Both the position numbers and the translations under genes were made by a program. From Rhizopus arrhizus (Eukaryota; Mucoromycota; Mucoromycetes; Mucorales; Rhizopodaceae): DNA of 64,000 nucleotides. This document shows, piece after piece, positions 45,973-58,268 of the stretch. The notes beneath the pieces were generated by a model. That model was not told the DNA's origin and ran no database searches. It saw only the letters and a list, made by a program, of their open reading frames with translations. Location: NCBI GenBank assembly GCA_024220505.1, contig JAKZZE010000034.1, forward strand, positions 310,001 through 374,000. Reading direction: 5' to 3'. How positions within the stretch are numbered: the first letter of the stretch is position 1; every line of letters starts with the position of its first letter.

Positions 45973-47630
45973 ATGCCAACTTTTCTTGTCCAGTTTGCTC
46001 AGGTTAGCATTTTTCAACTTCACTATTAACGCCTCTTCTCTAATACATTTGATAGTTTCACGAAGAATTTCGACTTCCAGAATTACTTGCTCTTGCAGAT
46101 CTGGAAAAAGTTAAGATTGGCTGTGACCTTGACCAGTATAAATTAGACGTAAATTTAATTAAAACCTAGCTTTTATATAGATATTAAACTATTCAGTATA
46201 GAACCCTTTTTTTAAAATTGAGCTAGATTCAGCACAAGATGCTCAAAAGCTTGTCAAACGGGCCATTTTAATCAAGTAAACGGATAGACCCAAATGCTGT
46301 TAAAGTTTATTCTAACTCTAGTGTTGTATAGATACATCTTTGAGCTGTGGGGAGAAGGAGAAAGCTATGATAAAGTACATGAACAAGTCAAAAAGGATAC
46401 TAGAGACTGCTGGCAAGAATATATGACTTGTTCTTTTAAATTTGTTGTATCAGCGTTTGGATCCACCATTAATGCTAAAGATCAACTCAAGATTATCAAC
46501 TCATTTTCATATCTTGGATTTGAGGGGCCTATTGATATGAAGAACCCTGATGCCCAGTTTCATGTACTGGCTGATTTTGGGAATGAAAATGCAAATTCAA
46601 ACAGTGAGCCTGTAGTTGAGCCTATCTATGTTTATATGGGCAAATTGGTAAATAAAAAAATAGAAATAAAAATAAAAAAGTTTAAAAAAAAAATTAAACC
46701 TTTGAGTAGGTGGCTACCGGTAGTCGAGAGCTTGTTAATAAATACAACTTAAAGAAAAGGAAATATCTGGGAACAACCTCAATGGATGCTGAATTATCTT
46801 TAGTCATGGCAAATCAGGCGTTAGCAGCACCTGGAAAACTAGTTTATGACCCTTTTGTGGGCACTGGTAGCTTTTTGTTTACCTGTGCCCATTTTGGAGC
46901 ATATACATTAGGATCAGATATAGACGGTAGACAGATCAGAGGCAAGGGCAAGGCTGGTATTCATTCGAATATTGAGCAATATAACTTACAAGGACGTGTT
47001 TTGGATACACTCGTGTTTGATGTCTGTCATAATCCTTGGCGATCTCACGAATGGATAGATGCGATCGTCACAGACCCCCCTTATGGTGTTCGTGCGGGTG
47101 CAAAGACTTTGGGTAGAAATGATGGTAAGGAATTGATGATGAGAACCTATGATGGTATCCCCATGCATACAAGAGAAGATTATTATCCACCTACAAAACC
47201 CTACGAAATGTCAGAAGTACTGGATGATCTTTTAAAATTCTCGGCTCAACATCTTGTGCTTGGTGGACGATTGGTCTATTGGCTGCCTACAGTTGTCGAT
47301 GACTACTCGATCACAGACCTTCCTCAACATCCCTGTATGGTACTTGTGTCCAACAGCGAACAAAACTTTGGACAGTGGTCGCGTAGATTGATTACAATGA
47401 AAAAAATTAAAAAGTGGAATAAAGAGGAGGACTTGTCAGAAGCCGAAAAAGCTGAAATTATAGAAAAGGGACAAGAAGATCCAAAACGGCCCGGTCATTA
47501 CTTATTCCGTGAAAAGGTACTTGCAGGAGAAAAAAAGTTGTATACATGTATACTAATATCATTCTATCTAGTATTTCAATTTTGGCCGTTCTTGAGCTAC
47601 TGTATTTTTCATAAAAGTTGGCAAAATTAA
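45973..47630 (+). CDS. TRM11: tRNA (guanine10-N2)-methyltransferase catalytic subunit Trm11
   Basis: Methylates G10 of tRNAs with Trm112. Exons: 45973-46002, 46056-46148, 46202-46275, 46332-46647, 46710-47630 (GT-AG). The N-terminus FHEEFRLPELLALADL and NPFFKIELDSAQDAQKLVKR with KYIFELWGEG are the Trm11 THUMP-like part. The Rossmann methyltransferase follows with YDPFVGTGSFLFTCAHFGAY (SAM motif I), GSDIDGRQIRG, and the catalytic TDPPYGVRAGAK (motif IV, DPPY). The C-terminus ends FREKVLAGEKK and then an unusual hydrophobic tail (residues after LYTCIL); the last about 25 residues may reflect an unrecognised terminal intron. Confidence 0.9.
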
Positions 47631-48705
47631 ATAGAAAAAACTTTTTTAAGCAAAACTATATTTAAAAATTAATAAAGCAGAACATACAATGGATCGTGTA
47701 AATTCTACACAAAGTTAAAAAGGACATGAGTAAACTATGATATTTAAAATTACCTGCTTTTCACAAGAAACTTATATCTGTCTGAACGACATTTTCTGAA
47801 ATTTGGAAATTCTTTGACAGCATCATCGACTGATGCTTTGCATTTTTGCAGTAAGAGCTAATAAGCTTCCAGTCAACCTTTAATGCATTTACGTCATTTA
47901 TTGTCAGGGTAGTATTTCTTTAAAACACGTAACTGTAGTCAGTAATAATCCTTAAAATGACTCAATATTTTAAACGTAATTCATTATTGATGCATATGTC
48001 ATCATCCAAAGCTTTACACTATAGTTCCCAGTCGGAAACACCTAACTCATCATCATAATCTTAGTATTAATTATATTTAAAAATAATAAAGAAAGGCATA
48101 CGTTGAAAACTTTTTTATGGGTATCTAACACATAATTTTGATCTAACAAATATCTCATGTTGGTTTTGTAAAAATACCATTTTAAAAATATATTGATTAA
48201 CTCTAGTACACAATGCTAATACTATTCACAAAATTCCACGTTCATGGTTTATAACAATAAAATATGATTTTTCTGCCTAACTGAAAGTACAAAAGGACTA
48301 AAATATAATGAAAGGCATCTATAACTGACAAATAAAACGCGTAAACATTTAAACATATGAAACACACTTCAAATGCTACACTAAAGACGCTAAACGATAG
48401 TTTATTATTAAATTTAAAGTTTAAACTGAGATATTTTTACATAGGATGAGGGGGTTAAATGAAAAAAAAAAGTTTATCTGAGATTGAAATGAATAACTGA
48501 AACCATAACAACACTGATTGTTGGGGAAAATAAGGGGGGATTATATTAAGGAGTTCACTTTTTTTTTTATTAAGTAAATAAAGATTTGAATGAGTAATAA
48601 ATATGAATTAAGAATATACAATGGTTAAACAAGGATATACACAAATAAGCTAAAAAAGGAAAGAATATATTAAACAAGGGAGGTGCATGTGAGAGAGAAA
48701 GGAAA
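47631..48705. other. Intergenic region
   Basis: About 1.1 kb, very AT-rich. No coding or RNA feature is supported. It lies between the convergent TRM11 and PH-domain genes. Confidence 0.5.
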
Positions 48706-49649
48706 TTATTCGGAAACTGTGGGTAAAGGAATGGGTGGTAATCGGGAGCGGGGAGGAGGAGATTGGGGTGGAATCAGTGTCTCCCAATCAGGTATTTCAG
48801 CCAAGGATTGCCTTGAAATCTTTATTGAACTTACTCGCTTCCTGTTATTGTTACCTGAATTAGGCAAGCTTTGCTGTTTTGAGAATCTCGTGTCCAATAG
48901 CTGATAATCTTCTGTTAATTTTAAGGAGGATAAAACAAGTGGATTGAATGTACCATTATATCCAGCTTTGATGCAAGCCACAATTTTCTTCATTGATTCT
49001 AACCAAAGCTTCATTTGTTCTACAGAGTCACATCGAATATGCCATTTGAAGTGAGGTTTTCTTAATTCAATCACATAACCTTTTTTAAATTCTTCAGTAA
49101 CAAAAACAAATGTATCTTCAGTCAACATAAATTGTTCTTTTGCTGGATTGGTTGACTTGGTTGATTTGAAAACGTATACATTATTATTGGCTAAAACATA
49201 AAATCTTTTCTTCCATGTTTTTGAAAATGAGAATGAAGGAGTCTCATATTTGTACATCCAGTCTGAACAAATTGCATCTTCAAGAGCATAATCTACCGAT
49301 ATGCATTGTTGAGGATTGCATAAGGTTTCTTTTGAATCTGAATAAAATCTATTTAATATTTTATGCTTTAAGCCATCATTATTTGATATATTTTGCCGAG
49401 GAGCTAATTATGAATGCTTGTTTAATTAAATCTCGCTTTAATATAACCGTTTCAACTAAACTTACAATAGGTGACTATATTATCTTCTTCCAATGAACTT
49501 TCCACACTTAATCGTTGCGTTGAGTTACTAGCAGTGGTAGCAGTGGTAGTAGTAGAGACAACTGAATGACGAAAATTATTATCTTTTTGGTCATAATTAT
49601 CAAACATGATTGGTGAAATGTCAATATTGTATTGTTCTGTAAAGTACAT
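48706..49649 (-). CDS. Pleckstrin-homology (PH) domain protein
   Basis: Two exons on the minus strand, 49649-49466 and 49403-48706 (GT-AG, frame preserved across the junction), giving 293 aa. A Ser/Thr-rich N-terminus precedes a PH domain from about residue 108: SDWMYKYETPSFSFSKTWKKRFYVLANNNVYVFKS, then YVIELRKPHFKWHIRCDS and the C-terminal helix VEQMKLWLESMKKI with its conserved Trp. The tail is Ser/Pro-rich with a polyproline stretch (PPQSPPPRSRLPPIPLP) that could bind SH3 domains. It probably binds membrane phosphoinositides. No catalytic domain is visible, so the pathway cannot be assigned. Confidence 0.75.
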
Positions 49650-49955
49650 TTTAATTATAAAAGAAAAAAAGAAAAATGAATTATTAGCTTATATTTAATT
49701 TAAATCGTTTTTTATATCACAGCCTGGAATCTGATGATGAAAATTGTAACAATAAATTAAAGTTTCGGAGGTCGTCTGCCTTTTTCTAAATATGAAACCA
49801 ATAAAAAGACCCTGCGGTCACTGTCTTGTCCCCCCTCCCTTTAGTTTCAGCTGAAAGCAAGTGATTCCGATTTTTTATGCTTACATAAACACCAAGGGAA
49901 AAATCAGCCGGACTTTATCATTATAGCTTTATATTTCCTTTTATGCCGATACTTA
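49650..49955. other. Short gap between PH gene and transposon
   Basis: 5' region of the PH-domain gene. Nothing recognised. Confidence 0.5.
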
Positions 49956-50141
49956 CACCATTTCCGGAAATAGATAGCACATTGGGCGAAAAAGACTGCA
50001 CTGACGAAAAATTCAAATTGCACTAGTAAAACAATAAAGATTGCACACTTGGAAAATAGAGATTGCATAACTGTGCAATCTTAGAGAGGTTCTTTATTCG
50101 AACATACTTGTAACTTTGAGTTGGAATAACGACAGAATCCC
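49956..50141 (+). repeat. Left terminal inverted repeat, 186 bp
   Basis: Pairs with 52225-52433. It includes the final about 20 codons of the transposase on the minus strand, and lacks one subterminal unit present in the right arm. Confidence 0.92.
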
Positions 50142-51290
50142 AAAAGATCATCCAAATAGACGCTGTTACAAGCATCAACTATCTTCAAAGGCAAGGCTTC
50201 CTCCTTCAACAGTTTTTCTCTTTCCACCTTACTCTTAACCACAGACCAAAATTGCTCGATAAGATTGAGCTCTGGAAGGTATGGTGGAAGATATACACAT
50301 CCATATCCTCGATTGACAGTCAGCTTTTCAATTTGATCTAAGAGGTGTATAGAAGCATTATCCGTAATAAGATAGTGGCCTCTAAACTGCTCATGCCGAT
50401 CATGTACATCCAAAGTGTCAGAAATGAAATTGAAACAATGGCCAAGAACAGTTCCTGCTGTCCTCTTTTCCTTTGACTCGCTTGTAATCTTTCGCTTCTT
50501 AGAACTTTGTTCGTAGGGCACTCTCACCTTAACGTTGATAACACTCTGCAAAGATATTGCACCCAAAATGGTCAATGTTCTAGCTTTCATCTTTGGCTGA
50601 ACAGCGACAGCTCGAGTTCCCTTAGTAGACCAAGCCATAGTACGGCTTAGGTTAATATGGAAGGCTGATTCATAAATAAAAATACAGCTTATATCTGTGT
50701 TCATCAGATTAGCTGCCCAGTTGAAAGATGCTTTAATGCTGACAGGAGAGTTTCTTTGTTTAGGCTCAAAGTGAGCTTTCTTAGTTGTCAAGGCGCACTC
50801 ATTGACCGTGAAATTGTGAATTGCAGTCTTTGCAATTTTTAAACCTTCAAACTGGCTAGTGAGGCCTTCCATTGCTTCATTCACTGTTGCTGTAGGGTCC
50901 TCGTTGTATTTTTGAAGCAATTATTGATTGAGTTCATCGTTAAGGACTTTTGAGCGCTTAGCCTTCTTTTCTTCCTGATGAAATAAACATGTTGTCTCCC
51001 AAGTGGCGGTTCATTTAAGACTTCGAGATATTGAAATCCTCAAGCCGTAATGTCAGAGAGTCAATGATGTCATCAGCACAAAGTTGTAGGTTTTTTTCTA
51101 TTATTTATTAAATATGATGCTGATGATCAGAAACAAATGTATTAGGTAGACTGAGATTTTTTTCTGACTTTTTGTGAGCTATCTCTCCAGTTTCTAGGTA
51201 CTATTCTACCAGCGCATAACAGTACGAGGGTGTAACCAAGACCCTTTGCATGCAAATTCACTTTTCCTTCTTCTTTGGTGAGGTGTACAG
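50081..51290 (-). pseudogene. IS630-type DDE transposase, inactive (first catalytic Asp changed to Tyr)
   Basis: The main frame 50920-50081 (about 280 aa) reads HTH (TVNEAMEGLTSQFEGLKIAK), then CIFIYESAFHINLSRTMAWS, where the family has VFxDExxFHIN, so the first catalytic Asp is Tyr. The second Asp is intact in HYLITDNASIHLLDQI and the third acidic residue in LPPYLPELNLIEQFWSVVK. Upstream a TAA (within LNDELNQ-stop-LLQKYNED) interrupts the frame. At 50990-51290 a second transposase N-terminal segment, similar to that at 11.15-11.4 kb (ADDIIDS), lies in tandem. It is non-functional on these grounds. Confidence 0.85.
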
Positions 51291-52224
51291 GCTATACATC
51301 TCGAAGTGCCTTACCAAAATACACACAAACGATTTCGAACCAGCTAGATTTGTTGTAAGTACTCATAATGAAACATAGTCATGAACAATGAGTGACTCTA
51401 ATTTAAGATGAGTTCTATTCAGGAAATCAACAGTATACATTTTCAAACCAATGAAATCGATGACAAGATCCCAAAGGCTTCTTTACAAGTATTGAACTCA
51501 TACATTCACTTGACATCAGACGGCTACTAGAGACTACATCCTAGCCTGTCCAATCAGTTTGAATAGCGGCAAAACACTTAGCTTCATTGTATATTCTCTT
51601 ATTTCAAGTATATCATAAGCTATCCTGCAAATTCGTTTTAATACATGTTAATTGCAACTGCGAATACACCATGAAAATATTCAATTATAAGCTAAATAAT
51701 CAGAAATAGTATCCTTTATTACGTAGAATGGGTACTTTAGTAGTGGTGTTTCTTATTTTTAAGCCTTAAAATAACCTTGCAACGTTTTGATAATAGAAAT
51801 TGAAATAGGCTGTTATTACTGCACTTAATTTAAACTGAGCAAGAGACAGATTGTGCAAACATCATAAGAAGCCAAGTGATTGATCACATATTTGATCAGC
51901 CATATCACATACAATGTAGAAATATTCACCTTGAATGCCTAAAAAAAAACATAACAATGTTTTCCAGGGACACCGTTATTTTTTTTTTTTTTTTTTTTTT
52001 TTTTCCTGTTTGATATTTTTTCCTGCTGATCCCCCACGGAAGTAAGAAGCCAATCTCATCTTTTTTGTTTCTCAGGCTCCTTTTTTGTACTTAATCTTTT
52101 CTTGTACTTGAATATGCAATAATGATTTATTAATCGCCTGCAAATATCTTCCTATTTAAATAAAACAAAATCTTTAACCTGAAATTTTTGATAATTTGAA
52201 ATTTTGCTGAGAAGTAAAAACTTG

Positions 52225-52433
52225 GGGATTCTGTCGTTATTCCAACTCAAAGTTACAAGTATGTTCGAATAAAGAACCTCTCTAAGATTGCACAGTTATG
52301 CAATCTCTATTTTCCAAGTGTGCAATCTTTATTGTTTTACTAGTGCAATTTGAATTTTTCGTCAGTGCAATTTGTATTTTTCCCTTGTGCAGTCTTTTTT
52401 CGCCCAGTGTGCAATCTATTTCCGGAAATGGTG
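52225..52433 (-). repeat. Right terminal inverted repeat, 209 bp
   Basis: Inverted copy of 49956-50141 with one additional 22-bp subterminal unit and one extra base. Repeated TGCAAT-containing units are candidate transposase-binding sites. Confidence 0.92.
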
Positions 52434-52435
52434 TA

Positions 52436-53832
52436 CTTTGTTAAAAGTAGCAGATGAACAGAGTATTCTTCATTTTCTAAAGTATACAGGCTTTTTGTAG
52501 CTTCTTCCCTAAGTAATTATTAAGATGTTAGTACAATAATATTATTAAATAGAAAGCTTCTTTTAAAAAAATGTTTTATTTAACTTTAGGAGGATGTTCT
52601 TTAAAAAAAAATAAAGAAAATAAAAGGATTTCATCAGTACATGTGATCTATTGAATAGAAGTGAAAGAAAAGAAAAGGAAGAGAGAAAGCCTTGTGAACT
52701 CAACGTTGCTATATGAATCCATAGCTAAAGGAGGGTGCAACCAACAAGTAAATATATATTGCCTTCTTGTCATCTTTGGTTAAATATCATCAGCATTTTG
52801 ATTAAAGTGAAAATCATCATTTAGAGTTTACAAACGAATTTTCATAATGCTGAGTTCATCAAATGATACCATATGAAAACATCATTTGAAATCATCAGCA
52901 AAAAGTACAAACAAAAGAGTGTCTTTGCATATTTATAATACACAAGCATATGCTACTTTATTGATTTTTGCATGCATCGTGTTCATTATAACACAAAACC
53001 TTACAAAATTATACGTATTTGATAAATATTTTTCACAAACTAAAGCTCTATATCATTTCATATAAAAGACGCGTCAAGTCCACAAGAAGAGTGCAGTGTA
53101 TATTGATTTTGCTGGATTAATGAAATCTATTGATAAAGCGACATATAAACAAGCTCATTTGCTTGATATTAATGCATTTCATAATGCTTTCAAGTATACC
53201 CAGCATCATTTGTAGATATGCTTATCTTTATTTCAAAGATGACAATAAACAAATATCTTTGTAATTTAGCATTTATTAATTAGTGATCAATGCACTGATG
53301 ATGTACAAATAAAGTCGTATTATCAAATATCTAATTTAGTCAATTATCTCAAATAACAAATAAATTAGCATTTTCAATCATTCAGTATATAATAAGCCTT
53401 AACTTAAGATAAATTCATATAAATGTTATTTGTATAAAGTTTCAAGTAGATCCTTGGGAAAAGGAATAGTAAAAATTTTCATTATTTCAACGAAAGGATA
53501 TTTACTACAGAAATCTGATTTTGGTTATCAATTCATGAATTTTGCAGATGAGCATAGACACAAAGCATTAAATTGAATGTAAGCGTGTAACCTTAGTGCA
53601 TTAATCCAAGTGGCTTCTTTTACAAAACATTTATCAATTGCTCATGCAGCATGAGTTATCCTTGACAGTTGGAGTATCTTGAAACCTGAAAATGCCAGCT
53701 TTTTGAACTCAGTAGCAAATTTGCCCAATTGTTGCTGGACAAGTTTGCTTTAAATTAAACTATTTATTGCAGTGTTAATTCTAGTTCTTTTTTCCTTTTT
53801 TTTCTTTTTCATAAAAAAACACTTTATAGCAA
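52436..53832. other. Intergenic region upstream of LHS1
   Basis: About 1.4 kb, AT-rich, with no supported gene. A single ACGCGT occurs near 53069; it is too far from the gene to call. Confidence 0.5.
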
Positions 53833-56800
53833 ATGACATCTCGTTGGCTGTATTTGTTTATTTATACAGTGGCTTTGTTATGCAGTATACTGCCGTCTGT
53901 TCACGCGGCTGTTATGTCGATTGATTACGGTACTGAATGGTTCAAAGTTGGATTAATCAAACCTGGTATACCCTTAGATGTTGCCTTGAATAAGGATTCT
54001 AAAAGAAAAACACAATCTGTTGTAACTATTCGTAATGATGAACGCATTTATGGAACTGATGCCATCAGTTTGGTAAATTCACGAAATGTACAAATATAGA
54101 TTCATTTGATTTACTTCCCTTTTTTTTTTGGCAGGCCGGTAGATTCCCTCATTTAACGTATGCAAATTTGAAAAGTATTATTGGAAAGCGCTTTGATGAC
54201 CCTCTTGTTGAAGAATACCGTAGACGACATGTGAATAAGATGGTTGTAGACAAAGAGAGAAATATGCCAGTTTTTATTCACAATGAAACAATTCAATTAT
54301 CTATTGAAGAGTTGATTGCTTATCAATTCCAAAATGCGAAACAACAAGCTTCTGCAACAGCTGGTGAATCTGTTAAAGACGTTGTTATAACAGTAAATTC
54401 TATAACTATACCTGTGTTTTGCTTTCTTTTTTTTTTTTGCTTATATACATTTTTTACCGATAGATTACCCCCTTTGCAAATCAATATGAACGTCAGGCTA
54501 TTCTTGATGCAGCTGAACTCGCAGGGTTGAACGTATTGTCTTTAATGCATGACGAAACTGCCGGTAAAATACGAAAAACAAGTTTTATAAAGGGCTTATT
54601 GACTAAAAACACTTCGCGATAGTTGCTCTTAACTTTGCTGTTAATTCTGAATTGAGTAAAGAACCTGAAAGCCATGTCTTTTATGATATGGGTGCTGGGT
54701 CTACAGTTGCATCGATTGTTACATTCTCAGAAGTAATAGACGCTAAGACAAAACGCAGTAATCCACAATTGGAAGTCAAAGGTGTTGGATTTGATCGCAC
54801 ACTGGGTGGACATGAATTGGATGTGAGATTACAGAATTTCTTGGCTGAAGGCTTCATGAAATTGAATGAAGGAAAAGCTAAAAGCGATATTAGAAATTCT
54901 GATGGATCAATGACCAGATTATTGAAGGAAGCAAATAGGGTTAAACAAATTTTGAGCGCTAATACAGAAACAGTCGCTTCAGTAAGTTACATATTCTATG
55001 AATAGAGTGAAAAGGCTATGGTTTTAATCGAATAATACTAGATCGAAAGTCTTCATGAAGGAATAGATTTCAAAATGAAAGTGAGCAGATCTGAATTGGA
55101 AGACATGATTCGGGATTTAATTGCTAGAGTCAAGGCTCCTCTTCAAACAGCTTTGCAAGCAGCAAATATGTCTATTGTAAGAATGATAAAATGTACATTC
55201 AACAGGAGATGTTTTATCTTACAATGCTTTAATACATAGGATGATGTTAAATCAGTTGTCCTTGTTGGCGGTGGTGTTCGTGTACCATCTATTCAAAGCC
55301 AATTGAGTGATTTTGTTGGATCGTAAGAGATCAGTTACATCATATTTTATAAAGCTTACTGAATTCTTTTTTAGCCAAAAAATTGCAAAAAATGTCAATG
55401 GTGATGAAGCTGCTGTGTTGGGTGCTGCCTTTCGAGGAGCTTCCCTAAGTAACCAATTTAGATTGAGCAAGCAAATTAGCATTAAGGATATTACCAGTTT
55501 TCCTATTGAGGTCACATACAAACCAGAAAACAAGGGCAAAGAAGGTAGTATTGATTACTGAAATAAAAACAAAGCTAACATTTTATATAGCCCCAACATA
55601 TGTTAGCACCACTCTTTACAACAAGTATGATAAAATTGCAACACGTAAAATCATGACATTTAATCGCAACACCGACTTTGAATTTGAAATTGCATACGGA
55701 AAGGATGCTGATGCTGGTATGAAGAATATTGCTAAAGTGAGGATCAATGGTTTAACAGCTGCGATGGAAGCTCACCGTGAAGACATCAAGACCTCAGAAC
55801 AACCTCCAAAAGTAAGGATTGCATTTGATTTATCCGATTCTGGCGTACTTTCTGTGCCAGAGGCCACTCTTAGCATCCAAAAGCCAACGTTTAAAGGTAA
55901 CTTGTTGCATTATCACTTAATTTGTTTGCAAATGACTAATATACTTTCTTCAAAAGAAAAAGTCAAGTCATTCTTTGGAGGAAAGGATAACAGCGAAAAT
56001 AAGTCTGAGGTATTGATTTAGCATTTGAATTCTTTCTGTTATTTTACTAACCGTTTTAATCCTTAAAGAATAAGACGGAAGCAAGCCAAAATGAAACTGA
56101 CTTTGATACTACAAAATCCTCCGACAACAAGAATACAACCAACGAATCTTCCATCACAAAAATTTCTTTAATTATTGAATATATTCCCATTGAGTTAATT
56201 CCTATTTCTGCAAATGATAAGGAAGTTGCGAAGAAAAGGTATGTTATAAAAATCATTACATAATCCAAATGATATTTATGCGTGTATATTTTTTTTATAG
56301 AATCGAAGAACTTGACTTTAAGGACAAGCAAAAGAAGCTCCGTGAAGAAGCTCGTAATGCCTTGGAAGGCTTTGTTTATCGTGTCCAAGACTTTTTATAT
56401 GATGATGTTGTGCAAATTATTGCTACCGAAGATGAAATTGAAAAGTTTAGAGAGAAACTCTCAGAAACCTCTGATTGGCTTTATGATGAAGGAGAACACG
56501 CGGAAACACCTGTATATATTAGCAAACTTAAAGAACTTCAGTAAGATTATTAGATGCATTATGTGAATCTGCCTATTTATCATTCCTTATAGATCTATTG
56601 AGAAGCCTATTCAATACCGTTTCAAAGAATACAATGAACGCCCAAAGAATATTGAGCACTTAAAATCGGCTATTAAAATGGTTACAGACTTTGTTTCAGG
56701 CATTCGCAACCAAGCTGAAGACGTTAGATACCACACTGAAGAAGAATTAGAACGCTTGTCATCAACAGCTCAGAAGGTTGAAGAGTGGCTGAATGAACAA

Positions 56801-57091
56801 GTATCCAATCAACAAAAGCTTTTGAACACCGAAGAACCTGTGTTTGTAACATCCAAAGTACTTGAAAAGAAGAAGCTTATTGAGGATGAATTGATGAAGC
56901 TTGTTACCAAAAAGAAGCCTAAAGTCAAGAAGGAATCAACCTCAACTAAAGAAGAAAAGAAAGAAGAAGATAAAGAAGAAAAGAAAGAAGAAGATAAAGA
57001 AGAAAAGAAAGAAGATAAAGAAGATAATTCCAAAGAACAAACAAACGCCAAAAATCCAGCTACTGGACATGAAGGACATGATGAACTTTAA
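53833..57091 (+). CDS. LHS1: ER lumenal Hsp70 GRP170/Lhs1 (HYOU1 type)
   Basis: Large ER Hsp70 acting as chaperone and nucleotide-exchange factor for BiP/Kar2. Twelve exons: 53833-54072, 54135-54392, 54464-54563, 54623-54981, 55042-55176, 55240-55322, 55375-55544, 55591-55896, 55957-56009, 56069-56238, 56301-56540, 56593-57091 (GT-AG; 2613 nt, 870 aa). A cleavable signal peptide ([21 protein letters not shown]) precedes the ATPase domain, whose motifs are [27 protein letters not shown] and [18 protein letters not shown]170-type substrate domain with an acidic Ser/Asn-rich loop and a long helical domain follow. The C-terminus has a Lys/Glu repeat and ends GHEGHDEL, the ER retention signal. Confidence 0.96.
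56945..57035 (+). repeat. In-frame purine tandem repeat in LHS1 tail
   Basis: Imperfect repeats of the unit KEEKKEED (AAAGAAGAAAAGAAAGAAGA type), about three copies plus a degenerate one. Purine-only on the coding strand and likely length-variable. Confidence 0.75.
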
Positions 57092-58268
57092 ATTGTAAAA
57101 AAAAAAAAAGATAGAAAGCTTTCAATAAAAGCACTTTAACTTATCCATTCTTATAAAGAAGTAATTTGCATTACTTTTGAGATCTTGTGATGATAAGCTA
57201 TTATAATGTTTATAAAACACTCGACTTTTATCAACTATTCTTTATCTATATATTATGCTTATAAGTCGTATCCATGACATTCACTAATCTTTTTCATTGC
57301 TTGCTTCGAAATAAGGAAGCAGTGCTGTACTCGTACAAGCGAATATCATAAGTAATTCAAAGCTTTAACTACATGTAACCCACTAAATGTAAGATACGCT
57401 TGATGAAGCTCCAATTTAGTGCTAATCAGACAATAATGATGTTACCAATATCTTGGCAATAAGTGGTGTATTACGTTTGGCAGTAAAAATCAGATACAAG
57501 AAATTCATTTCGCAAAAGCTAGATAGCTTTATATCCAGTTACTATGGAAATACCGTTGGCAATGCATATTTGATGTCACATCCTGATTCTCACACACAGC
57601 CATATAGATATTCCTGCTGGAATATTGCTTGATTTTATCAAACATTTTTAACTAATGGATTCTAGCAATTTATTTAATAAAACCCATAATAATAATCATA
57701 AAAAATAACAAGTCGAATACCCATATACTTTGAATTTCAGAATGGACATAGTTACTCTATGTTAGTGTGCCTAAAGTTTATTTCAATTGCCATGCTTAAA
57801 AACTCGGACCTGTTATTATCTAGTTATAACACATTTTTGAGGACATTATTGACTGTACTAGTTTAATATCAATATAATAATTGAAAATTAATTCGTCTAC
57901 AAATTCATTTATTGACTTTTCTCAAAGAGGTGCTATTTGATTTTTTCATTTGTTTTATCTACCTTCATTTACTTGTGTAGCATACTTAAGCTTACATAAT
58001 GAATCCCCTTTCTTTGCTCGTACTAGAATAATGAGCAAGTTAATAGGCATTTTGCGAAGCCAATACCAAGTAGTTACCATACATGCACCAAATTGCAGTG
58101 TCTGATCTTCAATGATTTTCTGTTTGGATTCACCGGACTTTTATTCTATCGTCAAACTGATGTGACTCTTCTGTCAGTTAGAAAAAAAAAAGATGAGATT
58201 CAAAACCACTTTCTCTTTTCTTTCTCTCTTTCTATTTATTTATTTATTTATTGTACAAATAATAAAAC
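57092..58268. other. Intergenic region between LHS1 and DHODH
   Basis: About 1.2 kb. The leader just before the DHODH ATG is pyrimidine-rich (CTCTTTCTTTCTC) followed by TATT repeats. No other feature is supported. Confidence 0.5.

Larger units (their letters stand above)
49956..52433 (-). mobile_element. IS630/Tc1-like transposon with ~0.2-kb terminal inverted repeats
   Basis: A 2478-bp element flanked by TA (49954-49955, 52434-52435). The inverted repeats span 49956-50141 and 52225-52433 and begin CACCATTTCCGGAAATAGAT. They match almost perfectly except that the left arm lacks a 22-bp repeat unit and one base. The arms contain about six irregular repeats around TGCAATCT or TGCAATTT, spaced 20-25 bp. 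The transposase gene lies on the minus strand and its last about 60 bp fall inside the left arm, so the right arm carries an inverted copy of the gene's 3' end. Confidence 0.92.

Noticed and set aside
53070..53081. The 12-mer CGCGTCAAGTCC shared between 53070 and 63590
   Set aside because: In 64 kb many 12-mer pairs are expected by chance, and the first site is 760 bp from the nearest gene start. Only the ACGCGAA sites close to starts were kept.
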